A stretch of 63,210 nt of DNA from Treponema sp. UBA1747 (GCA_002315375.1 DCHR01000046.1:10534-73743), one strand, 5' to 3'; shown: positions 1 through 8,754, numbered from the stretch's first letter. The notes: a model not told the origin generated them from the sequence alone. Program-made: numbers and translations.

Positions 1-21
1 CCTATTGAAGATTTTCCGCCA

Positions 22-40
22 GGAAGCCTTCTTCCGTTTT
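22..40 (+). terminator. Possible terminator of an upstream unit
   Basis: A short perfect inverted repeat GGAAG-cctt-CTTCC (22-26 with 31-35) is followed by GTTTT. The stem is only 5 bp and the T tract is short, so this is a weak candidate for the end of a transcription unit lying left of the window. Confidence 0.3.
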
Positions 41-60
41 ATTGTTTCATAACAAACCTT

Positions 61-89
61 TTGTCTTTTGTTCTTCTTTTTATTATATT
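61..89 (+). promoter_or_regulatory. lon promoter, near-leaderless
   Basis: TTGTCT (61-66) and TATATT (84-89) are 17 bases apart and form a sigma70-like promoter. Only 8 bases separate the -10 from the ATG at 98. An overlapping TATTAT (81-86) could serve an ATG at 92 instead. No Shine-Dalgarno sequence precedes either ATG. Confidence 0.45.
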
Positions 90-97
90 TAATGTAT

Positions 98-2512
98 ATG
101 AGCGATTTTAAAGACGAACTTGATAACGTAGAAAATGAAATCAGAGCACTTATTTCTACAGAAGACAATCTTCCTCCGAAACTTTTTATCCTTCCGGTAC
201 AGGGAAGACCTATATTTCCAGGTGTTTTTACACCTTTAATGATTAATTCCGGGGAAGATACCAAAGTCATCGAAAAAGCCTGGGAATCAGGCGGTTTTGT
301 GGGCATAGTTATGACCCGCGATGAAAAAGATAATCCTTCTCTTCCTGACCTTTATGAGGTAGGTACAGTTGCACATATTATCAAAAAAATGAATCTTCCT
401 GACGGAGGACTCAACTGTTTTATTTCCACAGTAAAAAGATTCAGAATCAGAAAGGCAATTCATTCTACTAGTCCTATGGCTGTAGCTGTTGAATACCTGG
501 ATGATGAAGAAAGCGATACATTCGAAGTAAAGGCTTTGACCCGTGCACTTATTTCCGAAATGAAGGATATTTCAGAAAACAATCCGCTTTTCAGCGAAGA
601 AATGCGGCTCAATATGGTAAATATCGATCAGAGCGGAAAAATTGCCGACTTTGTTACTTCTGTTCTGAATGTGGACCGGGAAGAGCAGCAGAAAATCCTT
701 GAAATGACAAATGTCCGCCAGAGACTTGAAAAGGTTCTGGTGTTCATCAAAAAAGAACAGGAAGTTCTCCGCGTTCAGAAAAAAATCCAGAATGAACTGA
801 ATGAAAGGATCGAAAAGAACCAGAGGGAATATTTTCTCAGGGAAGAACTCCGTTCTATTCAGGAAGAACTTGGAACCGATGCCGACGGAAAGAAAACTGA
901 TTATCAGAAATACAAGGAAAAGATTTCAAAACTTGCTTTTGAAGGGGAAATAAAGGAAACTGTTGAATCTGAACTTGAAAAATTCAGTCTTATGGATCCT
1001 AATTCAAGTGAATATATCGGTACCCGGAATTTCCTTGAACTTGTAATCAGTCTTCCATGGAAAGATGAACCAAAAATCCAGTTTAATTTAGCTGATGCCA
1101 AAAAGATTCTTGAAGAAAGTCATTATGGTCTTGATGATGTAAAGAAACGCATTGTTGAATACCTGGCTGTTCGACTTATGAAGAAAGATACAAAAGGTTC
1201 TGTTCTTCTTCTGGTTGGACCTCCGGGAGTTGGTAAAACAAGTATCGGAAAATCTGTTGCTGAAGCTATGGGCAAAGAGTTTTACCGTTTCAGTGTAGGC
1301 GGACTTCATGATGAATCTGAAATAAAAGGGCACAGACGTACTTATGTCGGTGCAATGCCTGGACGTATTATTCAGGGATTGAAAATAACCAAAAGCAAAG
1401 CACCGGTTTTCATGATTGATGAAATCGACAAAATGAATGCTTCAAATCAGGGGGACCCGAGTGCAGCACTTCTGGAAGTACTGGACCCGGAACAGAATAT
1501 CAATTTCCGCGATACTTATCTGGACCTTCCTTTTGATGTTTCAAATATTCTTTTTATTCTCACTGCAAATTCTCTGGATACTGTTCCGGAACCACTTCTG
1601 GACCGTGCAGAAATTGTGGAACTTGCAGGATATATCGATCAGGAAAAAATCGAAATAGCAAAGAAATATCTTATTCCGAAAAATGCAGAAAAGAATGGTC
1701 TGAAAAAAGGCCAGGTTAAATTCACAACAAAAGCTTTGTCCCGCATTGCCCAGGAATATGCACGTGAAGCAGGCGTTCGCTACTTTGAAAAATGTCTTGA
1801 TAAAATTCACAGAAAAATCGTTACCGAAATTATCAGTCAGTCTTCAGATGATAAAAATGCGGGACTTTCAAAAATAATCATTGATGAAAAGCTTGTAGAA
1901 AAATATCTCGGCAAACCTAATTTTGATGAAAGCCAGATTAAGAAAGCGGACGTTCCGGGAACAGCCATAGGTCTTGCCTGGACTTCTATGGGTGGAGATA
2001 CTCTTCTGATTGAAAGCACATCTTTCCCAGGGAAAGATGGTCTTCAGCTTACGGGACAAATGGGCGATGTAATGAAAGAATCTGCACAGATTGCATTCAA
2101 CTGGTCCAAAAAATATGTAATGGAAAAACTTAAGCCTTCAAAAGACGGTTCGGAAATTAATTCTGAATGGTTTGAAAGCAATGTCATTCATCTGCATATT
2201 CCGGAGGGTGCAACACCAAAAGACGGTCCTTCAGCCGGAATAACTATGGCAACGACCTTTGTATCCCTTCTGACAGGTAAAAAAATAAAATCAAATCTTG
2301 CAATGACAGGTGAACTTTCCCTTACAGGTCAGGTTCTTCCAATCGGTGGTTTACGTGAAAAGACTGTAGCTGCCCGTCGTAACGGAATAAAAACAATAAT
2401 TATTCCTAAGGCAAATGAACGGGATCTGGATGAAATTCCGGAGCACGTTAAGAAGGGGATAAAATTTATTCCTGTAAGCCGTGTCGAAGAAGTAATGGCT
2501 AATGCGTTTTAA
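98..2512 (+). CDS. lon: ATP-dependent Lon protease
   Basis: Lon degrades misfolded and regulatory proteins in the cytoplasm as a ring-shaped AAA+ serine protease. The 804-residue product has the full LonA layout: an N-terminal substrate-binding domain opening with LFILPVQGRPIFPGV, a long coiled-coil middle, an AAA+ module with Walker A GPPGVGKT (about 374-381) and Walker B FMIDEID (about 438-444), and the C-terminal protease domain. The catalytic dyad is visible as Ser712 in DGPSAG and Lys755 in GGLREK, 43 residues apart as in E. coli Lon. I chose the start at 98 (MSDFKDEL) because it fits the promoter spacing; ATG at 92 and TTG at 68 are in-frame alternatives. The gene stops 3 bases from the convergent gene at 2516, leaving no room for a terminator. 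Confidence 0.95.
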   Translation: MSDFKDELDNVENEIRALISTEDNLPPKLFILPVQGRPIFPGVFTPLMINSGEDTKVIEKAWESGGFVGIVMTRDEKDNPSLPDLYEVGTVAHIIKKMNLPDGGLNCFISTVKRFRIRKAIHSTSPMAVAVEYLDDEESDTFEVKALTRALISEMKDISENNPLFSEEMRLNMVNIDQSGKIADFVTSVLNVDREEQQKILEMTNVRQRLEKVLVFIKKEQEVLRVQKKIQNELNERIEKNQREYFLREELRSIQEELGTDADGKKTDYQKYKEKISKLAFEGEIKETVESELEKFSLMDPNSSEYIGTRNFLELVISLPWKDEPKIQFNLADAKKILEESHYGLDDVKKRIVEYLAVRLMKKDTKGSVLLLVGPPGVGKTSIGKSVAEAMGKEFYRFSVGGLHDESEIKGHRRTYVGAMPGRIIQGLKITKSKAPVFMIDEIDKMNASNQGDPSAALLEVLDPEQNINFRDTYLDLPFDVSNILFILTANSLDTVPEPLLDRAEIVELAGYIDQEKIEIAKKYLIPKNAEKNGLKKGQVKFTTKALSRIAQEYAREAGVRYFEKCLDKIHRKIVTEIISQSSDDKNAGLSKIIIDEKLVEKYLGKPNFDESQIKKADVPGTAIGLAWTSMGGDTLLIESTSFPGKDGLQLTGQMGDVMKESAQIAFNWSKKYVMEKLKPSKDGSEINSEWFESNVIHLHIPEGATPKDGPSAGITMATTFVSLLTGKKIKSNLAMTGELSLTGQVLPIGGLREKTVAARRNGIKTIIIPKANERDLDEIPEHVKKGIKFIPVSRVEEVMANAF

Positions 2513-2515
2513 TCT

Positions 2516-3235
2516 TTAGTTTACGATTAAAATGTTTGCCGCTCTTCCATCAGGAGTATATTCTTTGTCCGGGTTTGTGTTGTCCAGAATCTGGGTCAGT
2601 CCGACAAAGTAGGAATAATAGTATTTTCCTGACGGAAGAGGCAGACTCAGTTCGTAAGAACCCGGATAAGTTTCATTCATTGTATAAATCCATGGATCCC
2701 AGTTTGTGAAATTGCCCGCCAGTTTCAGATCAAGACCAGGTTCACCTTTGTAAATAAAACGGGTAAAATTTTCTTCTGGTTTTGTGTAGGTTGCAATTTC
2801 GCCCAGATTATTTAATTTTGAAAAATACAGATTAATTGATTCGTCATATTCCCGAACCGGGTTTTCCGGATCTGTTGTCCAAAGACCGTCCATTACAAGG
2901 CGGTATTTTATTGAAGAAACGTTATGTTTCCTTTCATAACAATAAAAAAGAATGGAACTTTTTTCTTTCCCGTCAAAATCATAAGCGGTTAAAATCTGGA
3001 AAGGATGGATTGTCTGAAAATTTTCAAAATCAAAGGCGATTCCGACAAAGCGGTTTGAAGAATCAGCGGTAAAAACAATGTAATCGTCGGTTATAACCGG
3101 TGCCTGAACATGGTCGATTTCATGAATTATTTTGTCATAAAAATATGATTTTAAGCCTTCAGTTTCGGCGGCAAATGCGAAAATTGCACTGAAAAACATG
3201 CAGATTGAGACTGTTAAGATTTTTACTCTTTTCAT
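2516..3235 (-). CDS. Secreted protein with C-terminal glycogen-binding-like (CBM48/E-set) domain
   Basis: This 239-residue protein starts with a clear Sec signal peptide (hydrophobic segment to about residue 21, ending AFAAE), so it should be periplasmic or released. The last ~80 residues (about 157-239) read like the isoamylase N-terminal / AMPK glycogen-binding fold: LKLAGNFTNWDPW, then YELSLPLPSGKYYYSYFVG and a closing DPDG-type loop. The N-terminal half, with paired beta strands and VMDGLWTTDPENP, looks like a second copy of a similar module. No catalytic domain is present, so a carbohydrate-binding or structural role is inferred rather than an enzyme. It is transcribed divergently from the CYTH gene across only 45 bases; a possible -10 (GATATT) lies 6 bases before its ATG. 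Confidence 0.65.
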   Translation of the reverse strand: MKRVKILTVSICMFFSAIFAFAAETEGLKSYFYDKIIHEIDHVQAPVITDDYIVFTADSSNRFVGIAFDFENFQTIHPFQILTAYDFDGKEKSSILFYCYERKHNVSSIKYRLVMDGLWTTDPENPVREYDESINLYFSKLNNLGEIATYTKPEENFTRFIYKGEPGLDLKLAGNFTNWDPWIYTMNETYPGSYELSLPLPSGKYYYSYFVGLTQILDNTNPDKEYTPDGRAANILIVN

Positions 3236-3268
3236 AATTCTAATATCGGAATTTTTTTACGGTTAGTT

Positions 3269-3274
3269 TATACT
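3269..3274 (+). promoter_or_regulatory. -10 element, leaderless start of the CYTH gene
   Basis: TATACT ends 6 bases before the ATG at 3281. There is no convincing -35 and no Shine-Dalgarno sequence. The site lies in the 45-base divergent gap with the gene ending at 3235. Confidence 0.4.
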
Positions 3275-3280
3275 ATTTAT

Positions 3281-3874
3281 ATGTTTGAAATTGAGATTAA
3301 AGCGTGGGCTAAAAACCGGGAAAGAATTATAGAAAGGCTCAATTCTTTTGCCGAATATATCTGTTCGATTGAAAAAGAAGATATTTATTATAGATTTCCT
3401 TCAAAAGGGAGAAAAAGAGGGATTTCATTCCGGATCAGGAAGGAAAAGATCAATAAAAACGGTGATGTTTCCGAAGTAAATCTCTTTACCTATAAAAAAA
3501 AGGAAAAACGTTATTCTGCAGATGGTTCCTGTATTGAAGTAAACAGCGAAAATGAGTTTTCTTTTGATAATCCTGAAGCTCTTCTTACTATGACTTCAGA
3601 CCTTGGTGCAGAGATTTATCTGAAAAAAAAGAAAATTGTTGATTGCTGGCACCTTGAAACAGACTATGGAACTGCAAATATCGAACTTTGTACTGTTCCT
3701 CCCTTAGGAGATTTTCTGGAAATAGAAATCGTAACAGAAGATGGAAACAGCGAAACTGTTCAAAACATCAAAGAGATTGAAGAAAATATTTTTTCTGAAT
3801 GTGAAATTCCTCTTTCTGACATTGAAACCAGGTATTACAGCGAACTTTTCAGAGAAAAGGGAGTTTCTTTATAA
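3281..3874 (+). CDS. CYTH-domain protein (class IV adenylate cyclase / CyaB-like)
   Basis: CYTH proteins are triphosphate tunnel enzymes whose members include class IV adenylate cyclases, thiamine triphosphatases and inorganic triphosphatases. The 197-residue sequence opens with the signature MFEIEIKAW (E-x-E-x-K) and carries SFRIRKEK, FTYKKKEKR and the late acidic pattern FLEIEIVTED typical of the tunnel walls, so it is a complete family member. The substrate cannot be told from sequence. It leads a three-gene operon with a DUF975 membrane protein and SppA. The gene begins 6 bases after a TATACT -10 and lacks a ribosome binding site, so a leaderless transcript is likely. Confidence 0.8.
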   Translation: MFEIEIKAWAKNRERIIERLNSFAEYICSIEKEDIYYRFPSKGRKRGISFRIRKEKINKNGDVSEVNLFTYKKKEKRYSADGSCIEVNSENEFSFDNPEALLTMTSDLGAEIYLKKKKIVDCWHLETDYGTANIELCTVPPLGDFLEIEIVTEDGNSETVQNIKEIEENIFSECEIPLSDIETRYYSELFREKGVSL

Positions 3875-3875
3875 C

Positions 3876-3906
3876 TTGAGAAATCAAGCGGAATTTATGC
3901 TATAAT
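3876..3906 (+). promoter_or_regulatory. Internal promoter before DUF975 gene
   Basis: A perfect TATAAT lies at 3901-3906 with TTGAGA at 3876-3881 (19-base spacer, longer than optimal). The following gene has a normal leader with AGGAG at about 3913-3917, 8 bases before its ATG. Confidence 0.4.
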
Positions 3907-3924
3907 TCAACTCAGGAGAAAAAA

Positions 3925-4635
3925 ATGTTTGATAGAAAAAAATATAAGGATTTTGCACGCATTCAACTGAAGGGAAGGTGGACAGTTCCATTTCTTATGG
4001 TTTTTGTTACAAGTCTGATTTTGTCAATTTTTAATATACCGAATCTGCTTTCTGATTCAAATCAAATCAGCTGGAATCGGAATCTTTATTCAGTTATTGA
4101 TCAATACTACAGAAACCAGACACCGGCTTCTCTTAGCCTTGATTTTATAAAGATTATCGTAGGTGCAATATTTGACCTGGCAGTTGTTCATGTTTATCTG
4201 AAAATGTCCCGTTCTCCGGAACCTGTTTCATTTTCTGATTTTGTTGAGGGACTTTCCGATTGGGCAAGGGCTGTTATGGCAGTATTATGGCAGTCTCTGT
4301 GGCTTTTCCTCTGGGCTCTTCTCTTTTTCATTCCATTCTTTGTAAAAGCTTATGCTTATTCCCAGATGTATTACCTGGTTGCAGAGTTTCCAAACCTTTC
4401 TATCAGAAAAGCCTTGAGGATAAGTATTGAAATTACCCGTGGTCATAAAATGGATCTTTTCCTTATGGACGTCACTTTTGTCGGCTGGTTTATTCTTTCT
4501 GCAGTGACCTGCGGATTATTAAGCTTCTTTGTTTCACCTTATTATAATATGACCCGGGTAAATGCTTTTCATGCTTTGCTGAAAGAAGCTGTTGAAAGCG
4601 GCCGGATTTCTATGGAGGATCTTCAGAATGAGTAA
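3925..4635 (+). CDS. DUF975-family integral membrane protein
   Basis: The 236-residue protein begins MFDRKKYKDFARIQLKGRW, the typical opening of the DUF975 family of uncharacterised multi-pass membrane proteins. About four to five hydrophobic segments are visible (roughly 24-40, 70-90, 115-145, 170-210), separated by a conserved-looking RKALRISIEITRGHKMDLF stretch that matches the family pattern of an R-K-A-L...G-x-K motif. The molecular role of the family is not established. It has a good Shine-Dalgarno (AGGAG) and overlaps sppA by 8 bases, which suggests translational coupling and a shared membrane-maintenance role with that peptidase. Confidence 0.75.
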   Translation: MFDRKKYKDFARIQLKGRWTVPFLMVFVTSLILSIFNIPNLLSDSNQISWNRNLYSVIDQYYRNQTPASLSLDFIKIIVGAIFDLAVVHVYLKMSRSPEPVSFSDFVEGLSDWARAVMAVLWQSLWLFLWALLFFIPFFVKAYAYSQMYYLVAEFPNLSIRKALRISIEITRGHKMDLFLMDVTFVGWFILSAVTCGLLSFFVSPYYNMTRVNAFHALLKEAVESGRISMEDLQNE

Positions 4636-5581
4636 GAATTCAAAAAAATACAAAAAAGGTCTTGTTGCACTGATTGTCATTGTATTACTTGTAGTGGCAG
4701 GTGTTCTGTTTTCTCTTTTTTCAGGCGGATTTGAATCAGATAAAATCAGTTTTCTGAAAAAGGATTATATTGCAGTTCTTTCTGTTGAGGGAACAATTCA
4801 GAAAACCGGGGATACTTACAATCAGGACTGGATCTTATCGAACATCAGCAGATTTAAGGCTGATCCCAAAAATAAAGCAATCGTTCTTTTTATAGACTCA
4901 CCTGGCGGAACTGTTTATGAAGCAGATGAAACCTATCTTGCTCTTCAAGATTATAAAACTTCAGGAAAAAAAATTTATGCCTATATGGGATCTCTTGCTG
5001 CTTCCGGAGGATATTATATTGCCTGTGCTGCAGATAAAATCTATGCCAATAGAAATACTCTGACAGGTTCCATCGGTGTTATTGCCGGACAGTTTATTGA
5101 TATTACAGAATTCCTGGAAGATCATGGAATCTATTATGAAACAATTCATGCCGGCAGAAACAAGAATATGGGAAATTACAACGAGCCTGTAACCGAAGAA
5201 CAGTATGAAATAATGCAGTCTGTTGCTGATGAATGTTACAACCAGTTTACTTCAATTGTTTCAACTTCCCGTCATATTCCATATAAGGAAGTTCTTCCTT
5301 TGTGTGACGGAAGAATATACACAGCTACACAAGCCCTTAAAAACGGACTTATTGACGGCATTGGAACCTGGGATGATTTTATGACTTCCATTACAAATGA
5401 AGATGAAGACCTGGTTGAATGCAAAACTGTTAATTACAAATATGAACGTGAAAAAGGTTTCTTTGAATCCCTTATTTCCACTTCTATCGGAAAACAGAAG
5501 GCAGACAGTCTGGAAGGGATTCCAGCGGCCCTTTGGGAACAGATGAATGTAAAAGGACCTCTTTACATGTATAAAAACTAA
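4628..5581 (+). CDS. sppA: Signal peptide peptidase SppA (S49 family)
   Basis: SppA is a membrane-anchored serine protease that degrades cleaved signal peptides. The 317-residue short form (as in Gram-positives, half the E. coli length) has one N-terminal membrane segment (about 11-31) and the S49 core. The nucleophile is Ser126 in GSLAASGGYYIA, and the general base is probably Lys179 in AGRNKNMG; the 53-residue separation matches the Ser-Lys dyad spacing of the Bacillus enzyme. The SPGG motif at about 91-94 forms the oxyanion region. I chose the ATG at 4628 over the upstream in-frame ATG at 4592 because GGAGG-like sequence (ATGGAGGATC) sits just before it. The gene overlaps the end of the DUF975 gene by 8 bases. 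Confidence 0.9.
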   Translation: MSKNSKKYKKGLVALIVIVLLVVAGVLFSLFSGGFESDKISFLKKDYIAVLSVEGTIQKTGDTYNQDWILSNISRFKADPKNKAIVLFIDSPGGTVYEADETYLALQDYKTSGKKIYAYMGSLAASGGYYIACAADKIYANRNTLTGSIGVIAGQFIDITEFLEDHGIYYETIHAGRNKNMGNYNEPVTEEQYEIMQSVADECYNQFTSIVSTSRHIPYKEVLPLCDGRIYTATQALKNGLIDGIGTWDDFMTSITNEDEDLVECKTVNYKYEREKGFFESLISTSIGKQKADSLEGIPAALWEQMNVKGPLYMYKN

Positions 5582-5608
5582 AAGCAAAGAAATGTCTTTG
5601 AAATAAAA

Positions 5609-5658
5609 AAAGGCTTTCTGAGTCGGAGAAAATCTTCGTTTCAGAAAGCCTTTCGTTT
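5609..5658. terminator. Bidirectional terminator between sppA and ffh
   Basis: A perfect 13-base inverted repeat (5609-5621 AAAGGCTTTCTGA with 5641-5653 TCAGAAAGCCTTT) is flanked by A and T runs. It sits between convergent genes and can serve both. Confidence 0.85.
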
Positions 5659-5670
5659 TTTAGTCTTTAT

Positions 5671-7071
5671 TTATCTTTTGAACATGCCCTGAAGCTGGGA
5701 AGGATCAAAATTGCCTCCCATCATCTGGCTCGGGTCAATTCCCATTCTGTTCATCATCTGGCTCATTTTGCTTCCGTTTCTTGAAAGTTTTTTCATTGTA
5801 AGCTTCATTTTTTCAAACTGCTTGATGAGCTTGTTTACGTCGGCAACTGAAGTACCGGAACCTTTTGCAATGCGCTTTCTGCGGCTTGGTCCGATAATCA
5901 GGTGATTAAGTCTTTCTTTATATGTCATGGAAAGAATAATTGCTTCCTGTTTTTTCATCTGACTGAAGTCAACATTCTGGTTTCCCATATTTGCCATACC
6001 AGGCATCATTTCAAGAAGCTTTGACGGGTCGCCCATTTTCTTTACCTGCTGGAACTGTTCAAGCATATCCTGCAGTGTGAATTCGTTTCTTGCAAGTTTC
6101 TTCTGGAGTTTTGCTGCTTCTTCAGCATCAACGGTTTCCTGTGCTTTTTCAACGAGGGAAACAACGTCACCCATACCAAGAATGCGGGATGCAATGCGGT
6201 CTGGATGGAATGGTTCAAAGTCTTCAGTTTTTTCACCGGTACCAATAAAGAGAATTGGTTTTCCGGTAATAGATTTCAAGGAAAGGGCAGCACCACCACG
6301 GGCGTCTGAGTCGAATTTTGTAAGGATTACACCTGTAAGGCCCAGTTGTTCGTCAAAGCTCTTTGCAATATCTACTGCATTCTGACCAGTCATGGAATCT
6401 GCAACCAGCAGAACTTCAACAGGATTTGTATTCTTCTTGATTTTTACAAGTTCATCCATCATGTCGGCGTCAATCTGGAGGCGTCCGGCAGTATCCAGGA
6501 TGATGGTGTCGTAGCCGTTTTTGCGTGCATAAGCAACACCGTTTTCGGCAACTTTTACAGCATTCTTTGTTACAAGTGCTTCATCTTCTTTGTAAACTTC
6601 AACTCCGATTTTGGCACCAAGGGCGCAGAGCTGGTCTACGGCTGCAGGACGAACAAGGTCACAGGCAACCAGAAGAGGTTTACGGCCTTCTTTAAGAAGA
6701 CGTGCAGCAAGCTTGTGGGAAGCAGTTGTTTTACCTGAACCCTGAAGACCAAGCATAAGGATTACAGACTGTGTATCCGGTCCTTTAAGATGGAGGTCAG
6801 TTTTTGCATCACCAAGCATGGCAACCATTTTGTCATGGATGATTTTTACGAACTGCTGGCCAGGATTTACAGCTTTCAGTACTTTTTCACCTTTAGCTTC
6901 CTCAATAGTTGAGTTTACAAAGCGGCGTACAACACGAAGGTTTACGTCGGCTTCGAGGAGGGCCATCTTGATTTCTTCAACTGTGTCCTCAATGTTTTTT
7001 TCGGTGATTGTAGATTTTCCGCTGAGAGAGCGGACAATATTACTGAAAGTACCTGTAATTTTTTCAAGCAT
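5671..7071 (-). CDS. ffh: Signal recognition particle GTPase Ffh
   Basis: Ffh binds signal sequences of nascent membrane and secreted proteins and, with SRP RNA and FtsY, targets ribosomes to the membrane. The 466-residue product has the N domain, the G domain with G1 GLQGSGKTT (108-116), DTAGR (about 199-203) and TKFD (about 255-258), and a methionine-rich M domain ending MSQMMNRMGIDPSQMM...FDPSQLQGMFKR. The Ser-Gly pair GSGTSVADVNKL marks the RNA-binding helix-turn-helix region. It is the last gene of the ndk-gpsA-ffh unit, with an AAGGA ribosome binding site just before its ATG. The SRP RNA gene was not seen in this window. Confidence 0.97.
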   Translation of the reverse strand: MLEKITGTFSNIVRSLSGKSTITEKNIEDTVEEIKMALLEADVNLRVVRRFVNSTIEEAKGEKVLKAVNPGQQFVKIIHDKMVAMLGDAKTDLHLKGPDTQSVILMLGLQGSGKTTASHKLAARLLKEGRKPLLVACDLVRPAAVDQLCALGAKIGVEVYKEDEALVTKNAVKVAENGVAYARKNGYDTIILDTAGRLQIDADMMDELVKIKKNTNPVEVLLVADSMTGQNAVDIAKSFDEQLGLTGVILTKFDSDARGGAALSLKSITGKPILFIGTGEKTEDFEPFHPDRIASRILGMGDVVSLVEKAQETVDAEEAAKLQKKLARNEFTLQDMLEQFQQVKKMGDPSKLLEMMPGMANMGNQNVDFSQMKKQEAIILSMTYKERLNHLIIGPSRRKRIAKGSGTSVADVNKLIKQFEKMKLTMKKLSRNGSKMSQMMNRMGIDPSQMMGGNFDPSQLQGMFKR

Positions 7072-7099
7072 TTTTTTATCCTTTTTGTCGCAGTGAAAT

Positions 7100-7138
7100 C
7101 AGATATCCCGCGTACAGATTCTGGGAACGGCATATCTG
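7100..7138 (-). repeat. Intergenic hairpin between gpsA and ffh
   Basis: Perfect arms CAGATAT (7100-7106) and ATATCTG (7132-7138), with a partly pairing CCCG/CGG inside, lie in the 84-base gap of a minus-strand operon. No T tract follows in the direction of transcription, so it is more likely an mRNA processing or stability hairpin than a terminator. Confidence 0.4.
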
Positions 7139-7155
7139 AGATTCAAAGGAAATAA

Positions 7156-8208
7156 TTACATATTGTTGAACAGTTCTCTGAGTAAATCTTTTGGTGTGAT
7201 TTCTTTGTTCAGAATACTGTAAAGACTGTCTGAAATTGGAAGTTTCAGGTTCTTTTTCTGTGCAATTTCATGCACATATTTACAGGCTACCGCACCTTCC
7301 GGCAGGTAACCGATTTTTCCGATGTTGTTGATAAGGTCATCGATATTTTCAAAACCATCAAGAATGTTCTTTTTGATAATATCCTGACCGAAGCGGCGGT
7401 TTCGTCCGAATTTACTTTTACAGGTAACATCCAGGTCGCCAACTCCGGAAATTGAAGTGAAGGTTTCAGGATGTGTTGATCCCATAGCAACTCCGAGTTT
7501 CTGGATTTCATTTAACCCGGCAGCCATTAAAAGTGATTCAGTGTTGTCTCCGAATATATTGGAAGTTTCGGCAAGGGAATCCATAGCCCCGTACATTACC
7601 GCAATAACATTTTTTGCAGCTGCACAAATCTGAACCCCGATTACATCCAGACTTGAATAAACCATAAGGCCGCGAACATGAAGAAGTTCACGGAAAAGGA
7701 TTGAGTTTTTGCCGTATTCGGAAGCAGCAATCAATCCTGTAATTTTACCCATTGCAACTTCTTCTGCGTGTGAAGGTCCTGCAATGTAGACTGTTTTGCC
7801 TTTGTAACATTCAGGAAGAGCATCTTCAACTGTTTCCAGAATGAGGCGGGGACCATTTGCAGAAGGAACAAAACCTTTTGTAAGTACACCGATAACGGTA
7901 GTTCCGTCTGCAATGTTTGGAACGTTTACAATTTTTTTGATTGTACTTTCAAGAAAAAGCGATGGAGAAGCAATAATGAGGAAGTCTTTGCCTGCAGCTG
8001 CTTCAATGATATCGTTGGTAACAGTAATATTTTCAGAAAGTGGATATCCCGGAAGGAATTTTTTATTTTCATGTTCATTGTTAACAGATTCCTTTACTTC
8101 CGGTTCCAGTGCCCAAAGCTGGACTTTATGTCCGCCGCGTGTGAGGGCCTGACCGAGTCCTGTTCCCCAGGCTCCGGCTCCGATAATTCCTACATTTTTG
8201 CTTTCCAT
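7156..8208 (-). CDS. gpsA: Glycerol-3-phosphate dehydrogenase [NAD(P)+]
   Basis: GpsA reduces dihydroxyacetone phosphate to sn-glycerol 3-phosphate, the backbone for phospholipid synthesis, in the cytoplasm. The 350 residues begin with a Rossmann fold GIIGAGAWGTGLG (7-19), followed by the family motifs FLIIASPSLFL, VIGVLTKGF, YIAGPSHAEEVA and the catalytic-lysine segment AAAKNVIAVMYGAMD, then GVGDLDVTCKSKFGRNRRFG that binds the substrate and cofactor. Length and motif order are normal for the family. It lies 42 bases downstream of ndk on the minus strand and upstream of ffh. The small GGGA preceding the ATG can act as its ribosome binding site. Confidence 0.96.
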   Translation of the reverse strand: MESKNVGIIGAGAWGTGLGQALTRGGHKVQLWALEPEVKESVNNEHENKKFLPGYPLSENITVTNDIIEAAAGKDFLIIASPSLFLESTIKKIVNVPNIADGTTVIGVLTKGFVPSANGPRLILETVEDALPECYKGKTVYIAGPSHAEEVAMGKITGLIAASEYGKNSILFRELLHVRGLMVYSSLDVIGVQICAAAKNVIAVMYGAMDSLAETSNIFGDNTESLLMAAGLNEIQKLGVAMGSTHPETFTSISGVGDLDVTCKSKFGRNRRFGQDIIKKNILDGFENIDDLINNIGKIGYLPEGAVACKYVHEIAQKKNLKLPISDSLYSILNKEITPKDLLRELFNNM

Positions 8209-8250
8209 AATTTTTCCCTGCCAAAAATCAGAAATTCTTAAAATTTCAGA

Positions 8251-8694
8251 TTAGTAGTACATTTCTGCACAATCTTTCCAGTCAATCAGTTCATTTTCCT
8301 TGAAGAAAATTTTGATTTCGCGTTCTGCTGAAGCATCGCTGTCTGAAGCATGGATAATGTTGTGGCTTGTACGAACACAGAAATCTCCACGGATTGTTCC
8401 TGGTGCTGCTTCTGAAGGTTTTGTAGCTCCTACGAGTTTGCGTACCAGAGTAACGCAGTCATCAGCCTGCCATACCATAGCTACTACAGGACCAGAAGTA
8501 ATGTAGTCTACAAGTTCACCAAAGAAAGGCTTTTCTGCATGTTCAGCATAGTGTTCTTTAGCCATTTCTGGAGTGATTGTCATGAGTTTAAGGCCAACCA
8601 GTTTGAGACCTTTCTTTTCAAGGCGAGAAATAACTTCGCCAACCAACCGGCGGTTAACTACACCGGGTTTAAGCATTGTGTAACATCTTGTCAT
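8251..8694 (-). CDS. ndk: Nucleoside diphosphate kinase
   Basis: Ndk transfers the gamma phosphate of ATP to nucleoside diphosphates through a phospho-histidine. The 147-residue protein starts MTRCYTMLKPGVVNRR and carries the active-site motif NIIHASDS with catalytic His115, preceded by GTIRGDFCVRTSHN. This is the normal length for the family. An upstream in-frame start at 8775 would add 27 residues unlike any Ndk and would run through the promoter, so the ATG at 8694 is preferred. The -10 ends 9 bases from this ATG and no Shine-Dalgarno is visible, so the mRNA should be nearly leaderless. Confidence 0.95.
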   Translation of the reverse strand: MTRCYTMLKPGVVNRRLVGEVISRLEKKGLKLVGLKLMTITPEMAKEHYAEHAEKPFFGELVDYITSGPVVAMVWQADDCVTLVRKLVGATKPSEAAPGTIRGDFCVRTSHNIIHASDSDASAEREIKIFFKENELIDWKDCAEMYY

Positions 8695-8703
8695 AATTAG
8701 TTC

Positions 8704-8732
8704 AGTATATAGAAAATACTGACAATTCTCAA
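8704..8732 (-). promoter_or_regulatory. ndk promoter, near-leaderless
   Basis: On the minus strand TTGAGA (8732-8727) and TATACT (8709-8704) are separated by exactly 17 bases. Nine bases separate the -10 from the ndk ATG. A 12-base palindrome lies immediately upstream of the -35. Confidence 0.7.
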
Positions 8733-8744
8733 TGCACCAGTGCA
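8733..8744. promoter_or_regulatory. Operator-like palindrome in ndk / glycosidase divergent region
   Basis: TGCAC-ca-GTGCA is a perfect short palindrome directly abutting the ndk -35 and 10 bases upstream of the -35 of the divergent glycosidase gene. Its form resembles sites used by LacI-type sugar regulators, but no regulator is encoded nearby. Confidence 0.3.
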
Positions 8745-8754
8745 AATAAATTGT

